The notes under the pieces were generated by a model, which was not told the origin of the DNA, did no database searches, and was given only the letters and a program-made list of their open reading frames with translations. Positions 8,047 through 16,494 of a stretch of DNA of 64,000 nucleotides are shown here, piece after piece (position 1 is the stretch's first letter; the number at the start of each line of letters is the position of its first letter). Both the position numbers and the translations under genes were made by a program. Source of the stretch: Phycisphaerae bacterium. GTDB taxonomy: Bacteria; Planctomycetota; Phycisphaerae; FEN-1346; JAACEH01. The stretch covers positions 18,485 through 82,484 of the forward strand of contig JAAYDY010000056.1 in assembly GCA_012729015.1 (NCBI GenBank), given 5' to 3'.

Positions 8047-9549
8047 ATTAACGCTCTGTTGATTTATCCTGAGTGCCCCGACACGTTCTGGAGTTTCAAG
8101 CACGCCCTGAAGTTCCTCCGCAAACGCGCCGGCTCGCCTCCCGTGGGCCTCCTCACCGTGGCCGCCATGCTCCCCGAGCAGTGGTCCAAACGCCTGGTGG
8201 ACCTCAACGTCACGACACTCCGCGACGACGACCTCGCCTGGGCCGACTACGCCTTCATCAGCGCCATGACCGTCCAGCGCGACGCCGCACGACAGATCAT
8301 CGCCCGGTGCCGCGAAGCCGGCGTGAGAGTCGTCGCCGGCGGACCGCTGTTCACCATCGAGCACGAACAGTTCCAGGGGGTGGACCACTTCGTCCTGAAC
8401 GAGGCCGAGGTCACCCTGCCTCCCTTCCTGGACGACCTCGCGCGCGGTCAGGCCAAATCCGTCTACACCAGCACGGAATTCCCCGACCTCCATCGTACGC
8501 CCGTGCCGCTGTGGCAACTGGCCGACCTGCGACGCTACGGATGGATGAGCCTTCAGTTCTCCCGCGGATGCCCGTTCAACTGCGACTTCTGCAACGTCAC
8601 GTCGCTCTTCGGCCACAAGCCGCGAACCAAAACCTCCGCGCAGATCCTCGCCGAGCTCGACAGCCTCTACGCCCTCGGATGGCGGCGCGGCGTCTTCTTC
8701 GTCGACGACAACTTCATCGGCAACAAGCGACTCCTGCGCGAGGACCTGCTCCCGGCCCTCATCCGATGGCGACGGACGCATCCCGGCATCCCCCTGAACA
8801 CCGAAGTCTCGATGAATCTGGCCGACGATCCGGAACTGATGGCCATGATGGTCGAGGCCGGCTTCGACACCGTCTTCGTCGGCCTGGAGACCCCCGAGGA
8901 GGCCGGGCTTGCCGAGTGCAGCAAGAAACAGAACCAGGGCCGCGACCTCGTCGCCGACATCAAACGCATGCAGCGCGCCGGCCTCCAGGTCCAGGGCGGA
9001 TTCATCGTCGGATTCGACAGCGACGGCCCGTCCATCTTTCAGCGGCAGATCGACTTCATCCAGTCCAGCGGCATCGTGACCGCCATGGTCGGCCTTCTCC
9101 AGGCGATTCCCGGCACGCGGCTCTACGACCGTCTCAAAAGCCAGGGGCGCATCCTCGGCCTGACCTCCGGCGACAACGTGGACGGCACCACCAACATCCG
9201 CTCCACGATGAGCGCCCAGCAGCTCCGCGAGGGCTACCAGAGCATTCTCAGGCACATCTACGCCCCGCGACACTACTACCAGCGCGTCCGGACGTTCCTG
9301 CACGAGTACCGCGCCCCCACCGTCAAGGTGCGCATCCAGTTCGACGACCTCATGGCCTTCCTCCGCTCTGTGATCCGACTCGGCATCCTCGGACGCGGAC
9401 GCTGGTACTACTGGCGACTGCTCGTCTGGACGCGCCTGCACCGGCCGGAGCTGTTCTCCCTGGCCGTCCGCCTGGCCATCGCCGGATACCATTTCCAGAA
9501 GGTCTGCCGACAACACGTCCTGAAACCCCTGCCCGGCGGCGCCGTCTGA
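8047..9549 (+). CDS. B12-binding-domain radical SAM protein (DUF4070 type)
   Basis: The protein has a cobalamin-binding-like domain at about 1-150, a radical SAM domain with the [4Fe-4S] ligands in GCPFNCDFCNV (CX3CX2C spacing), and a C-terminal DUF4070-like region. Such enzymes start radical chemistry from S-adenosylmethionine; the substrate cannot be told from sequence. The family normally begins M-x-ALLIYPE, which here matches ATT-AAC-GCT at 8047, with AAGGGAG five nt upstream. The only upstream ATG (8014) lies inside a TACAAT -10-like box at 8010-8015, so I favour the rare ATT start (500 residues). An ATG start would give 511. Confidence 0.85.
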   Translation: MNALLIYPECPDTFWSFKHALKFLRKRAGSPPVGLLTVAAMLPEQWSKRLVDLNVTTLRDDDLAWADYAFISAMTVQRDAARQIIARCREAGVRVVAGGPLFTIEHEQFQGVDHFVLNEAEVTLPPFLDDLARGQAKSVYTSTEFPDLHRTPVPLWQLADLRRYGWMSLQFSRGCPFNCDFCNVTSLFGHKPRTKTSAQILAELDSLYALGWRRGVFFVDDNFIGNKRLLREDLLPALIRWRRTHPGIPLNTEVSMNLADDPELMAMMVEAGFDTVFVGLETPEEAGLAECSKKQNQGRDLVADIKRMQRAGLQVQGGFIVGFDSDGPSIFQRQIDFIQSSGIVTAMVGLLQAIPGTRLYDRLKSQGRILGLTSGDNVDGTTNIRSTMSAQQLREGYQSILRHIYAPRHYYQRVRTFLHEYRAPTVKVRIQFDDLMAFLRSVIRLGILGRGRWYYWRLLVWTRLHRPELFSLAVRLAIAGYHFQKVCRQHVLKPLPGGAV

Positions 9550-9631
9550 CAGGCGACAGGTCCACAAGGCCGGGCGCGGTAAGGGTCGAACGCCAGAAGC
9601 CCGCAGACGGCTGCTTGACGCAGCGCGTAGG

Positions 9632-9651
9632 GTGGGTCCCCCGGGACCCAC
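9632..9651. repeat. Family B palindrome, copy 3
   Basis: Variant with one extra G, giving 9-bp arms around CC. Confidence 0.88.
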
Positions 9652-9674
9652 GCGCCCCCCGTCAGCCCGCGCAC

Positions 9675-9754
9675 GTAGATGGCTCCTTGACGCGGTTCCC
9701 GAGGACCGTCGAGGGGCCGTCGGGTTCCGAGCCTGTCGAGGGGCCGCCACGCGG
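9675..9754 (+). repeat. Family C element, copy 2
   Basis: Same order as copy 1 (GTCGAGGGGCCGTCGGGTTC then CCGAGCCTGTCGAGGGG), with scattered substitutions. Confidence 0.85.
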
Positions 9755-9833
9755 AAGGTTCGCCGCATTCGGCATGCCTGACGGAGCGAGCCTGTCCGAC
9801 AATTCGTTGCGTGGTTCGTTGTTCCTGGGTGCC

Positions 9834-9853
9834 ATGCCTGCCCCGTCAGGCAT
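9834..9853. repeat. Family D palindrome, copy 2
   Basis: Perfect 7-bp arms; it overlaps the left end of the 150-bp unit. Confidence 0.85.
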
Positions 9854-9989
9854 GGGCGAGTTCCCTTACGCTTCCGCGTGGCTGCAAGCAGCCACCCTAC
9901 GCCTGAGAAGTTTGTAATGCCATGTTCCACAGCGTGTTGCGCGTGACGAATTGTCGGACAGCCTCGACGGAGCAGGCATGGCACCCGGC
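9840..9989 (+). repeat. 150-bp dispersed unit, copy 1
   Basis: It matches the reverse complement of 63851-64000 over 150 bp with two mismatches, no gaps. It includes GTGGCTGCAAGCAGCCAC (8-bp arms), an AT-richer middle and CGAATTGTCGGACAG. Confidence 0.95.
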
Positions 9990-10115
9990 GAATTGTCGGA
10001 CAGGCTCGACGAGGCAGGCATGGCACTCAACAGCAAGGACATTCGCCCCTTGCACCCAACAACAGGGACATTCGCCCATGTCTGGTGGCAGACAGGGCGA
10101 CGGGCCGGCGGTCGT

Positions 10116-12362
10116 CTATTGCCGCGCGGTGCGCGATGGGGTGATGATGCCGAGCCGGAGGGCGGCTTCGGCAATCTGGCGGGCCACAGGACCGGCGACC
10201 GTGCCGCCGCCGCCGCCGTTCTCGAACACGACGCTGAAGGCGATCTGCGGGTTCTCGGCCGGGGCGAAGCCGACGAACCAGGCGTGCGGCGGAACGCCGC
10301 GGCGCACCTGGGCCGTGCCGGTCTTGCCGGCGATGCGCACCAGGTCGCTATGGGCATGGCGGCGCCCGGTGCCGCCCTCCTCGTTCACAACGCCGGTCAG
10401 ACCCGCGCGGATGACGGCCATGTGGGCCGGGGTCAGGTCCATGTTGACCCGGATAATCGGCCGGTCGGCCGGTCGCGGCGACTCGACCACGTGCACTTCG
10501 GTCATCCGTCCGTCGGCGGCGATCAGGGCCATGAACCGCGCCGCCTGGAGCGGCGTGACCATGATTCCGCCCTGGCCGATGGCCAGATTCTTCGGGTTCT
10601 CGGCGGCCGGGAGGTTGCCGGCCTTCTCGCCGGGAATCAGCAGGCCGCATCGCGTGCCGAAGCCAAACCGCCGGCCCCACAGACAGAGCTTCTCGGAGCC
10701 GACGGCCATGCCGGTGTGGTAGAAGTAGACGTTGCACGATTTGACGATGGCCTCGTGCAGACGGATGGGCCCGTGGACGCCGAGGCACTTGAAGTGGTCG
10801 GGGTCCCTGGCCGGATCGAAGATGCCGTTGCAGACGAAGACGGTCGAAGGCGTGATTCTGCGTTCGTGCAGGGCGGCGGTCGCGGTGACGGCCTTGAAGA
10901 TGGAGCCCTGGGAATACTGGCCGCCGATGGCGCGATGGACCAGGGGCTTGCCCTCGGCGGTGCGCAGGTCGGGGAAGTCGTCGGCGAACGTATTGAGGTT
11001 GTATCGCGGCAGGGAGACCAGGGCCAGCAGAGCGCCGGTGCGGATGTCGATCACCACGGCGGCGCCGCGAACGACGCCCGAGGACTCCGGCGGCGTGGGC
11101 GGCCGCGACATGAACGCCTCGATCTCGCTCTGAAGGGGCACGTCGAGCGTCAGCCGCACGTCCTGTCCCGGCTCGGGCGGCTCGTGCCGCAGGAGGACGT
11201 CGGCCTTGTCGCGATGCTCCATGCCGCGGCGTCCGCGCAGCTGCCGTTCCATGCCCAGTTCCACGCCCGTGACGCCAACCATGTCGTGCAGCCGATAGGC
11301 CCGTCGCGGGTCTTCGGCGGCGTCGCCGTTGCCGTCGGGGCTGGAGCCCAGAATCTGCTCGTCCACTTCCGTGACGCGGCCGACGACATGGGCGGCGCAA
11401 TCGTTGTACGGGTACACGCGCTTGGCGTGTTGCTCGAAGACGAGCCAGCCATAGTCGGTCTGCATGGCGGCGACGATGGCCTTGGTGACTTCGTTAACAT
11501 CGACAAGGATCGGGTGAGCCAGCCCGCCGGGGCCGCCCACCTCCTCGCGGATCGGCACGGAGCGCCCGTGGCGCTGCTCGACGGCCCGCTTGCGGGCCCG
11601 GACCATCTGGAGGACGCCGATGCGCCGCTCGTCGAACACGGCGACATCGATGCCCGTCATGGAGGCCAGCCGCGGCCAGAACGCCGACAGGTCCTGGGCC
11701 AGCGCCGGCGACAGCTCGGGCCGGCCCGGGTTCAGGGCCGTGAACCGCGCCCCGTCGATCCAGAGGTCGGCCATGAGCTGCTCGACCTCCGCCTCCGACA
11801 ACCGCGGCGCGCCGGACGCCGAGTCCCGCAGGCGGTCGATGGCCGCATCGACGTCGTCGGCGGTCAGGCGTCCCTGCTCGGCCAGGAGCCGGGCCAGTTC
11901 GGCGTCGCGCGAGGCCAGCAGCTCGGACCATCGGCGGTCGGCGGCCGCGCGGCGGCAGAGCGAACTGTCCTGCCCGGCGGCGGCAATCAGCAGGTCGAGC
12001 CGCCGCCCGTCGGCGAACGCCTGCCGCAGCACATCGTCCTGAAGCCGCGCGGAGAACAGGATCAGCGACAGGTCGCTGCGTGCGGCGATGCGGCGGACCA
12101 GCGCGGGGTCTTCCACGGCCAGGTGCGGGTAGTAGACGCAGACGTCGAAACTGGCGGTGTCTTCGGCCAGGACCAGGCCGTTGCGGTCGCGGATGGATCC
12201 GCGGCGCGTTTCCAGCAGCGTCGGCGGTCGGATGAGGTTGGCCCGGGCCTCGCGCTCGTAGCCGGCCGCCCCGACCCACTGGAGTTGCCCGAGGCGCAGA
12301 GCCAGGGCCACCATGGCCAGCGCCACGACCCCCAGGAACAGTTTCAGGCGACTCCAGTACAT
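10116..12362 (-). CDS. mrdA: Penicillin-binding protein 2, elongation-specific transpeptidase
   Basis: PBP2 cross-links peptidoglycan during lateral wall growth with MreB/C/D and RodA. It has one N-terminal membrane helix (about 5-25), a dimerisation/pedestal region, and a transpeptidase domain. The transpeptidase domain has the three active-site motifs: SIFK (in SQGSIFKAVTA), SCN (in KSCNVYFYH) and KTG (in AGKTGTAQV). At 748 residues it is longer than the roughly 630 of E. coli, with the extra length in the N-terminal half. The ATG at 12362 is used; a TTG at 12398 with a nearby GAGG is an alternative adding 12 residues. It is the last gene of the mre cluster, separated from mreD by the duplication described below. 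No rodA is seen here. Confidence 0.93.
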   Translation of the reverse strand: MYWSRLKLFLGVVALAMVALALRLGQLQWVGAAGYEREARANLIRPPTLLETRRGSIRDRNGLVLAEDTASFDVCVYYPHLAVEDPALVRRIAARSDLSLILFSARLQDDVLRQAFADGRRLDLLIAAAGQDSSLCRRAAADRRWSELLASRDAELARLLAEQGRLTADDVDAAIDRLRDSASGAPRLSEAEVEQLMADLWIDGARFTALNPGRPELSPALAQDLSAFWPRLASMTGIDVAVFDERRIGVLQMVRARKRAVEQRHGRSVPIREEVGGPGGLAHPILVDVNEVTKAIVAAMQTDYGWLVFEQHAKRVYPYNDCAAHVVGRVTEVDEQILGSSPDGNGDAAEDPRRAYRLHDMVGVTGVELGMERQLRGRRGMEHRDKADVLLRHEPPEPGQDVRLTLDVPLQSEIEAFMSRPPTPPESSGVVRGAAVVIDIRTGALLALVSLPRYNLNTFADDFPDLRTAEGKPLVHRAIGGQYSQGSIFKAVTATAALHERRITPSTVFVCNGIFDPARDPDHFKCLGVHGPIRLHEAIVKSCNVYFYHTGMAVGSEKLCLWGRRFGFGTRCGLLIPGEKAGNLPAAENPKNLAIGQGGIMVTPLQAARFMALIAADGRMTEVHVVESPRPADRPIIRVNMDLTPAHMAVIRAGLTGVVNEEGGTGRRHAHSDLVRIAGKTGTAQVRRGVPPHAWFVGFAPAENPQIAFSVVFENGGGGGTVAGPVARQIAEAALRLGIITPSRTARQ

Positions 12363-12431
12363 GCGGCAGCGGCATCCACTCGTGCGGTGACGTTCCAACC
12401 GGCCTCACAGATACCCGATGCCGCCGCCCAT

Positions 12432-12471
12432 GGCAAGCAAGAACACACGCGACTCACGAGCGTTCGGTCAG
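12432..12471. repeat. Direct repeat, left copy (duplicated mreD 3' end)
   Basis: 40 bp matching 13097-13134 except for an extra AC. It contains a copy of the last codons of mreD and the start of the original intergenic DNA. Confidence 0.92.
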
Positions 12472-12939
12472 CATGTAGGTCGGGTCAACAGACCCGACGC
12501 GACGACACAAGGACAAACGCATGCCTGACGGGGCAGGCATGGCACCCGGCCGTTGCGTGGCCGATTTGTGATTGTCCGCCTCATTACCCTCCGATACGGA
12601 GTCGACCGATAGGGACTTGCGAAGGCGGAGAAGCCATGGCCTCCCACGAGGAAACACCCATAGGGCGAACAAGAAAAGCCCGGTCACGATGAGAGCGATT
12701 CCGCAAGATGCGACCCCCTCCGGAATACCCTCGTCGGGCGTTCCCTCGCGGAAGACCCTGAGGATAAAGGCTGCTGCAACCCAGGATCCAATGGCAACTC
12801 CACAGACCAAGGCAAGAGGCATCAGCTCGTGACGCAGACCCGCCCAATCGACGGTTACACCTCGAATCCGCTCCTCGCTCGTCGCCTTGCCTGGACGATC
12901 GCCACTGCAACCGCCTTCAGCATCCTTACTGGCAGGCAT
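12454..12939 (-). CDS. Small two-helix membrane protein inserted in the mre cluster
   Basis: I do not recognise the family. The 161-residue product has two hydrophobic helices (about 40-62 and 75-96) and a basic segment after the second. The ATG at 12939 has a strong GGAGG ribosome site, supporting real translation. The C-terminal 30 residues are read through a family D and a family A palindrome and end LTERS, the same last residues as MreD, because the gene runs into the duplicated mreD end. The tail is therefore probably acquired and the original protein shorter. Base composition is less GC-rich than its neighbours. Confidence 0.55.
   Translation of the reverse strand: MPASKDAEGGCSGDRPGKATSEERIRGVTVDWAGLRHELMPLALVCGVAIGSWVAAAFILRVFREGTPDEGIPEGVASCGIALIVTGLFLFALWVFPRGRPWLLRLRKSLSVDSVSEGNEADNHKSATQRPGAMPAPSGMRLSLCRRVGSVDPTYMLTERS
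12475..12498. repeat. Family A palindrome, copy 4
   Basis: It lies directly at the left edge of the duplicated segment in the mre cluster and is read as coding sequence by the small membrane gene. Confidence 0.9.
12521..12540. repeat. Family D palindrome, copy 3
   Basis: ATGCCTGACGGGGCAGGCAT, at the left end of the segment between the direct repeats. Confidence 0.9.
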
Positions 12940-13069
12940 ATGTCAGCCTCCATTCTCTTGGACCTCACGCCGCTCGCTTATCCGCCGCATCACCGCCGCC
13001 CCTTTCGAGCCAAGGCTGGCACCGATAGACCAGATACTGCGAACACACCGACAGCGCACTCCGCTCCCC

Positions 13070-13089
13070 ATGCCTGACGGGGCAGGCAT
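13070..13089. repeat. Family D palindrome, copy 4
   Basis: Same sequence and orientation as copy 3, at the right end of the segment, followed by GGCACCGGG and the direct repeat. Confidence 0.9.
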
Positions 13090-13096
13090 GGCACCG

Positions 13097-13134
13097 GGCA
13101 AGCAAGAACACGCGACTCACGAGCGTTCGGTCAG
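13097..13134. repeat. Direct repeat, right copy (genuine mreD end)
   Basis: It overlaps the true 3' end of mreD; see the left copy at 12432-12471. The distance between copies is 625 bp. Confidence 0.92.
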
Positions 13135-13644
13135 GCGGCCGCGGTGGGTGGCCAGGCGCGCCGTCACCCACAGGAACGGCCACGCCAGGACGGCCGTGTA
13201 GAGGGCGTCGCCCAGGGTTTGCTCCACCAGGAGCCCGAAGCCGACGCTTGCCGCCGAGGAATGCCACGAAACGATCATCAACTGCACCGGACGCACGGCC
13301 AGCACCATGGCGGCCGCCAGCACAATCTGCGTGGCGGGCCGCTCGTAGACCAGCACGGGTCGCATGCGGCAGATAGCGTAGCTGCACAGGGCGAGCATCA
13401 GGGCCATGGCCCCCAGGCGCTGGCTGCCCGGATCCGTGAGGTCGGCCACCATGCCGATGACCCAGCCGGCGATGAACGCTTCCTCGCCCCGGGCCACCAG
13501 GGCCACCAGCAGCGCCATCAGAACGAACAGGTCGGGACGCAGGTCGGCATGGAACGGGCGCAGCGCCAGCAGCCGCGGCACAAACAGCATGGTCTGGAGC
13601 ACGGTGCAGCACCAGCCCAGGATGATGAAGACGAACCATCGCAT
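13117..13644 (-). CDS. mreD: Rod shape-determining protein MreD
   Basis: MreD is an integral membrane partner of MreC and PBP2 in the elongasome. The 175-residue product is the usual length and has about five hydrophobic helices with few polar breaks. The family is poorly conserved in sequence, so the call leans on size, topology and position between mreC and mrdA. The ATG at 13644 begins MRWFVFIILG. The gap to mreC is 55 nt. Confidence 0.85.
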   Translation of the reverse strand: MRWFVFIILGWCCTVLQTMLFVPRLLALRPFHADLRPDLFVLMALLVALVARGEEAFIAGWVIGMVADLTDPGSQRLGAMALMLALCSYAICRMRPVLVYERPATQIVLAAAMVLAVRPVQLMIVSWHSSAASVGFGLLVEQTLGDALYTAVLAWPFLWVTARLATHRGRLTERS

Positions 13645-13699
13645 CGCGGCGATTCCGATCGGAGATGCCCGCCGGCGGCCCGGGAGCCCCGGCGGCGGG

Positions 13700-14632
13700 T
13701 CACTTGGCCTGGCGGCCGCGCGGCGTCAGGACGTACACTTCGTCGAGCATGTTCCAGTCCACGCGCGGTCGGACGGTGATGCGGTGCGTCAGGCCGCCCT
13801 CGCCCGGCTCCACGGCCGTGACTTCGCCGAGGATCATCGAGTCGGCGATGCCGATGCCGGCCGAGTAGGTCACGACGTAGTCGCCCGGGGCCACGTCCAC
13901 GTTGCTGCGGACCAGTTCCATGATCATGGCCTGCCCGTCGCCGGCGCCGGTGAGGCGTCCGACCTCGGGGGCGGCCACCCACTTGCCTTCGCCGCGGTCC
14001 CAGTGAACGATCCGCGCCGAGAGGCGGCACTCGGGACTCGTCACCAGGCGCACTTCGCTGAAGTCCGTGTCGGCGTGAGCCACCAGGCCGACCACGCCCA
14101 TGCCCGTGACCACGGCCTGGCCGTCGCGCACCCCCGACGTGCGGCCGCGGGAGATGTAGCGGTACAGAACGTGCTGCCCTTCGCGGATGCCCTGGCTCTT
14201 GCCGGCGGCGACGCGGAATCCGCCGCCGGTGCCCACGTAGCTGTGCGAGAGGATGCGGGCCGGGAGCACCTGAATCGGGTACTCGGGCAACTGACCGAGA
14301 ATCTGCTGCATGGCCTTCTGGGACCGTTCGAGGTCGGCGATGCGTGCAGCCTGCTGGGCGACGGTCGCGCGCGACTCGTGGAGCCAGAGCCGCATCTGTT
14401 CGAGCTGCTTCTGCTCGTCGGTGATCGGTCGCAGGTCGGGGGCTCGGTTGCGGACGGCGATCATGGCCTCGCGGGACCACTGCTGGCCGGGCGTGAAGAC
14501 GTGCTGGGCGAGCCGCCGACACTGCGCCGCCACGGCACCGCTGCGGTCCAGCAGCAGCAGCGACATCGCCATGACCACCAGGAAGGCGATCACGAACCGG
14601 GTCATGCGGCTGGCCTGGCGGCGACGGAACAT
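13700..14632 (-). CDS. mreC: Rod shape-determining protein MreC
   Basis: MreC is a bitopic periplasmic scaffold linking MreB to wall synthases. It has one N-terminal helix (about 11-29), a coiled coil at roughly 65-105, and a beta-rich C-terminal domain with RDGQAVVTGMGVVGLVAHA and PGDYVVTYSAGI. The ATG at 14632 gives 310 residues, close to the usual 280-370. An upstream ATG at 14692 adds 20 residues but has no better ribosome site. Confidence 0.92.
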   Translation of the reverse strand: MFRRRQASRMTRFVIAFLVVMAMSLLLLDRSGAVAAQCRRLAQHVFTPGQQWSREAMIAVRNRAPDLRPITDEQKQLEQMRLWLHESRATVAQQAARIADLERSQKAMQQILGQLPEYPIQVLPARILSHSYVGTGGGFRVAAGKSQGIREGQHVLYRYISRGRTSGVRDGQAVVTGMGVVGLVAHADTDFSEVRLVTSPECRLSARIVHWDRGEGKWVAAPEVGRLTGAGDGQAMIMELVRSNVDVAPGDYVVTYSAGIGIADSMILGEVTAVEPGEGGLTHRITVRPRVDWNMLDEVYVLTPRGRQAK

Positions 14633-14789
14633 GGACGGCCCTGCTTTCGCAGCGGATGGCGGACGTTGGACAATCGACAGTTGGTGCAACACACCACGGC
14701 CGCGCGGCGCCCGCTGGTGCGTCCAGGCGGGGTCCGAATCGGCCTCATGCGTATACTACACCGAATCGCTTCGGAAAAGCGCGCGAAAA

Positions 14790-15839
14790 TCACATATCGT
14801 CGCCGCCGTCGATCAGGCCGCCCAGCAGGTCGATGTTTTCCAGGTACACGGCCGTGCCGCGCGCCACGCACGTCAGCGGATCGTCCGACACCGACACCTT
14901 CAGCCCCGTGGCCTGGGCCAGCACCGTGTCGAGGCCGCGCAGCAGGCTGCCGCCGCCGGCCATCGTGATGCCGTTGTGCACCAGGTCGGCCGACAGTTCC
15001 GGCTCGCTGCGCTCGAGCGTCCGCTTGCAGGCCTCGACAATCGCCTGCACCGGCTCGCTCAGGGCCTCGCGGATTTCCTCGCTGGTCACGACGGCCTTGC
15101 GCGGCAGCCCCGCGATCAGGTCGCGGCCCGAGACCTCCATCGTCAGTTCCTGCTCCAGCGGGTACGCCGACCCGATCTCGATCTTGATCCGCTCGGCCGT
15201 CTGCTCGCCGATCAGCAGGCTGTAGGTCTTCTTCATGTGGTTGATGATCGCCTCGTCCATGTCGTCGCCGGCCACGCGGACGCTCTCGGCACAGGCGATG
15301 TCGCCGAGGCTGATGACGGCCACCTCGGTCGTGCCGCCGCCGATGTCCACGATCATGCTGCCAACGGGCTCCTCGACGGGCAGGCCGGCCCCGATGGCCG
15401 CGGCCATCGGCTCGCGGACCAGGTACACCTTGCGGGCTCCCGCGCGACGGGCCGACGACCGGACGGCCCGCGTCTCCACGGCGGTGATGCCCGAGGGAAT
15501 CGCGATGACCACGCGCGGATGGAACAACCCGTTGCGGCGGTGGACTTTGCGGATGAAGTAGCTGAGCATGGCCTCGGTGATGTCGAAGTCGGCGATGACG
15601 CCGTCCTTCAGCGGCCGGATGGCCACGATCGAGCCGGGCGTCTTGCCGATCATCTTCTTGGCCACGTCGCCGACGGCGTTGCCGTCGAACAGGGGCTTGT
15701 TGGTGTCCTTGTAGACGGCGACCACCGACGGTTCGCACAGGACGATGCCCTGGCCTCGCACACTGACCAGCGTGGTGGCCGTGCCGAGGTCGATGCCCAT
15801 GTCCGTCGAGAACATGCCGATGATACGATCGACGATCAT
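14790..15839 (-). CDS. mreB: Rod shape-determining actin homologue MreB
   Basis: MreB is an ATP-dependent actin-like filament that positions lateral wall synthesis. It has 349 residues, the family length. Nucleotide-site segments are visible: MGIDLGTATTLV (phosphate 1), IVDIGGGTTEVAVIS (phosphate 2) and MAGGGSLLRGLD (adenosine). The start ATG at 15839 follows GGAGCTACCCAC. It is first of the mreB-mreC-mreD-mrdA order. A longer in-frame extension to 16025 reads into the leader hairpin and is not used. Confidence 0.96.
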   Translation of the reverse strand: MIVDRIIGMFSTDMGIDLGTATTLVSVRGQGIVLCEPSVVAVYKDTNKPLFDGNAVGDVAKKMIGKTPGSIVAIRPLKDGVIADFDITEAMLSYFIRKVHRRNGLFHPRVVIAIPSGITAVETRAVRSSARRAGARKVYLVREPMAAAIGAGLPVEEPVGSMIVDIGGGTTEVAVISLGDIACAESVRVAGDDMDEAIINHMKKTYSLLIGEQTAERIKIEIGSAYPLEQELTMEVSGRDLIAGLPRKAVVTSEEIREALSEPVQAIVEACKRTLERSEPELSADLVHNGITMAGGGSLLRGLDTVLAQATGLKVSVSDDPLTCVARGTAVYLENIDLLGGLIDGGDDM

Positions 15840-16173
15840 GTGGGTAGCTCCGATAGCTTCGATGCGACCGCGTTCAGGAAGACCGCGTGGAGTTGACCGC
15901 CGGCGCCGCCTTGGCCCGCAACGGCCGCAACGACTGCCGCCGGATAAGCAAACAGGGACGATCCAACCGGTCGTCAGATCGTCCCTTAGCGAATAACTCC
16001 CGTTCGAGATGTCCACCCGGCCCACAGCGTCGGGGCCGTGTGTCGCCGGACCGACTTTACGACCGCTTGCCTCCTGCCCGCTGCGGTACGTCCTGTTGCC
16101 TCATCGACACGGCACACGACAACGCTGCGCGGGGCCCACACTCACCGAGGCCCGTCGCAGCGCGACTGCCCTG
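15840..16173. other. Leader region of the mre cluster with a hairpin
   Basis: No gene is seen. A 10-bp-arm inverted repeat AGGGACGATC/GATCGTCCCT at 15955-15987 could be a transcript hairpin between the upstream gene pair and mreB. There is no clear T-run, so I do not call it a terminator. Confidence 0.5.
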
Positions 16174-16494
16174 CTACTCCGTCATCGGGGCCACCGGCTG
16201 CGCCTCATCGGACTTCTCCACCGGCTTCAGGCTGACCTGCGACATGGCGTTCTTGGCGTTCTGAATCGCCTGATCGCCCTCTTTCATACGCTGCGTGTGC
16301 TCAGACTGCGACTGATCGTACTTCTGGCCGAACGGAACGACCCAACCGAACCGCGAGTCGGCCTTCACCATCACGACGGCCACCGCCGCCACGAGAAACA
16401 CCAGCGCGATGATCGTCAACAGCGTATAGATACTGCTGGACGGCTTCGCTGCCACCTGCGTTCCCGCACTACCTCCGGACGGTATACGTGACAT
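16174..16494 (-). CDS. Small single-pass membrane protein
   Basis: I do not recognise the family. The 106-residue protein has a 20-residue polar N-terminus, one membrane helix (about 22-44) and a charged, probably helical C-terminus facing the periplasm. Its start overlaps the last 26 nt of the upstream coiled-coil gene, so the two are translationally coupled. Position just upstream of mreB suggests an envelope role, which is inference. Confidence 0.7.
   Translation of the reverse strand: MSRIPSGGSAGTQVAAKPSSSIYTLLTIIALVFLVAAVAVVMVKADSRFGWVVPFGQKYDQSQSEHTQRMKEGDQAIQNAKNAMSQVSLKPVEKSDEAQPVAPMTE

Larger units (their letters stand above)
9550..10115. other. Intergenic repeat cluster, convergent gene ends
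   Basis: No gene is seen. The gap between the ends of the radical SAM gene and mrdA contains family B and C copies, a family D palindrome at 9834-9853, and one copy of a 150-bp unit. After that come two partial variants of the CGAATTGTCGGACAG(G/C)CTCGACG motif. Confidence 0.75.

Noticed and set aside
9922..10100. Short frames starting MFHSVLRVTNCRTAST at both ends of the window
   Set aside because: They are the translated 150-bp repeat unit; no ribosome site, and the frame continues into different sequence at each copy.
10116..12398. Plus-strand frame of over 900 codons opposite mrdA
   Set aside because: It is the complement of a gene with all three PBP active-site motifs; GC-rich coding DNA keeps the opposite frame open.
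15955..15987. Rho-independent terminator before mreB
   Set aside because: A stable hairpin is present but no T-run follows on either strand.
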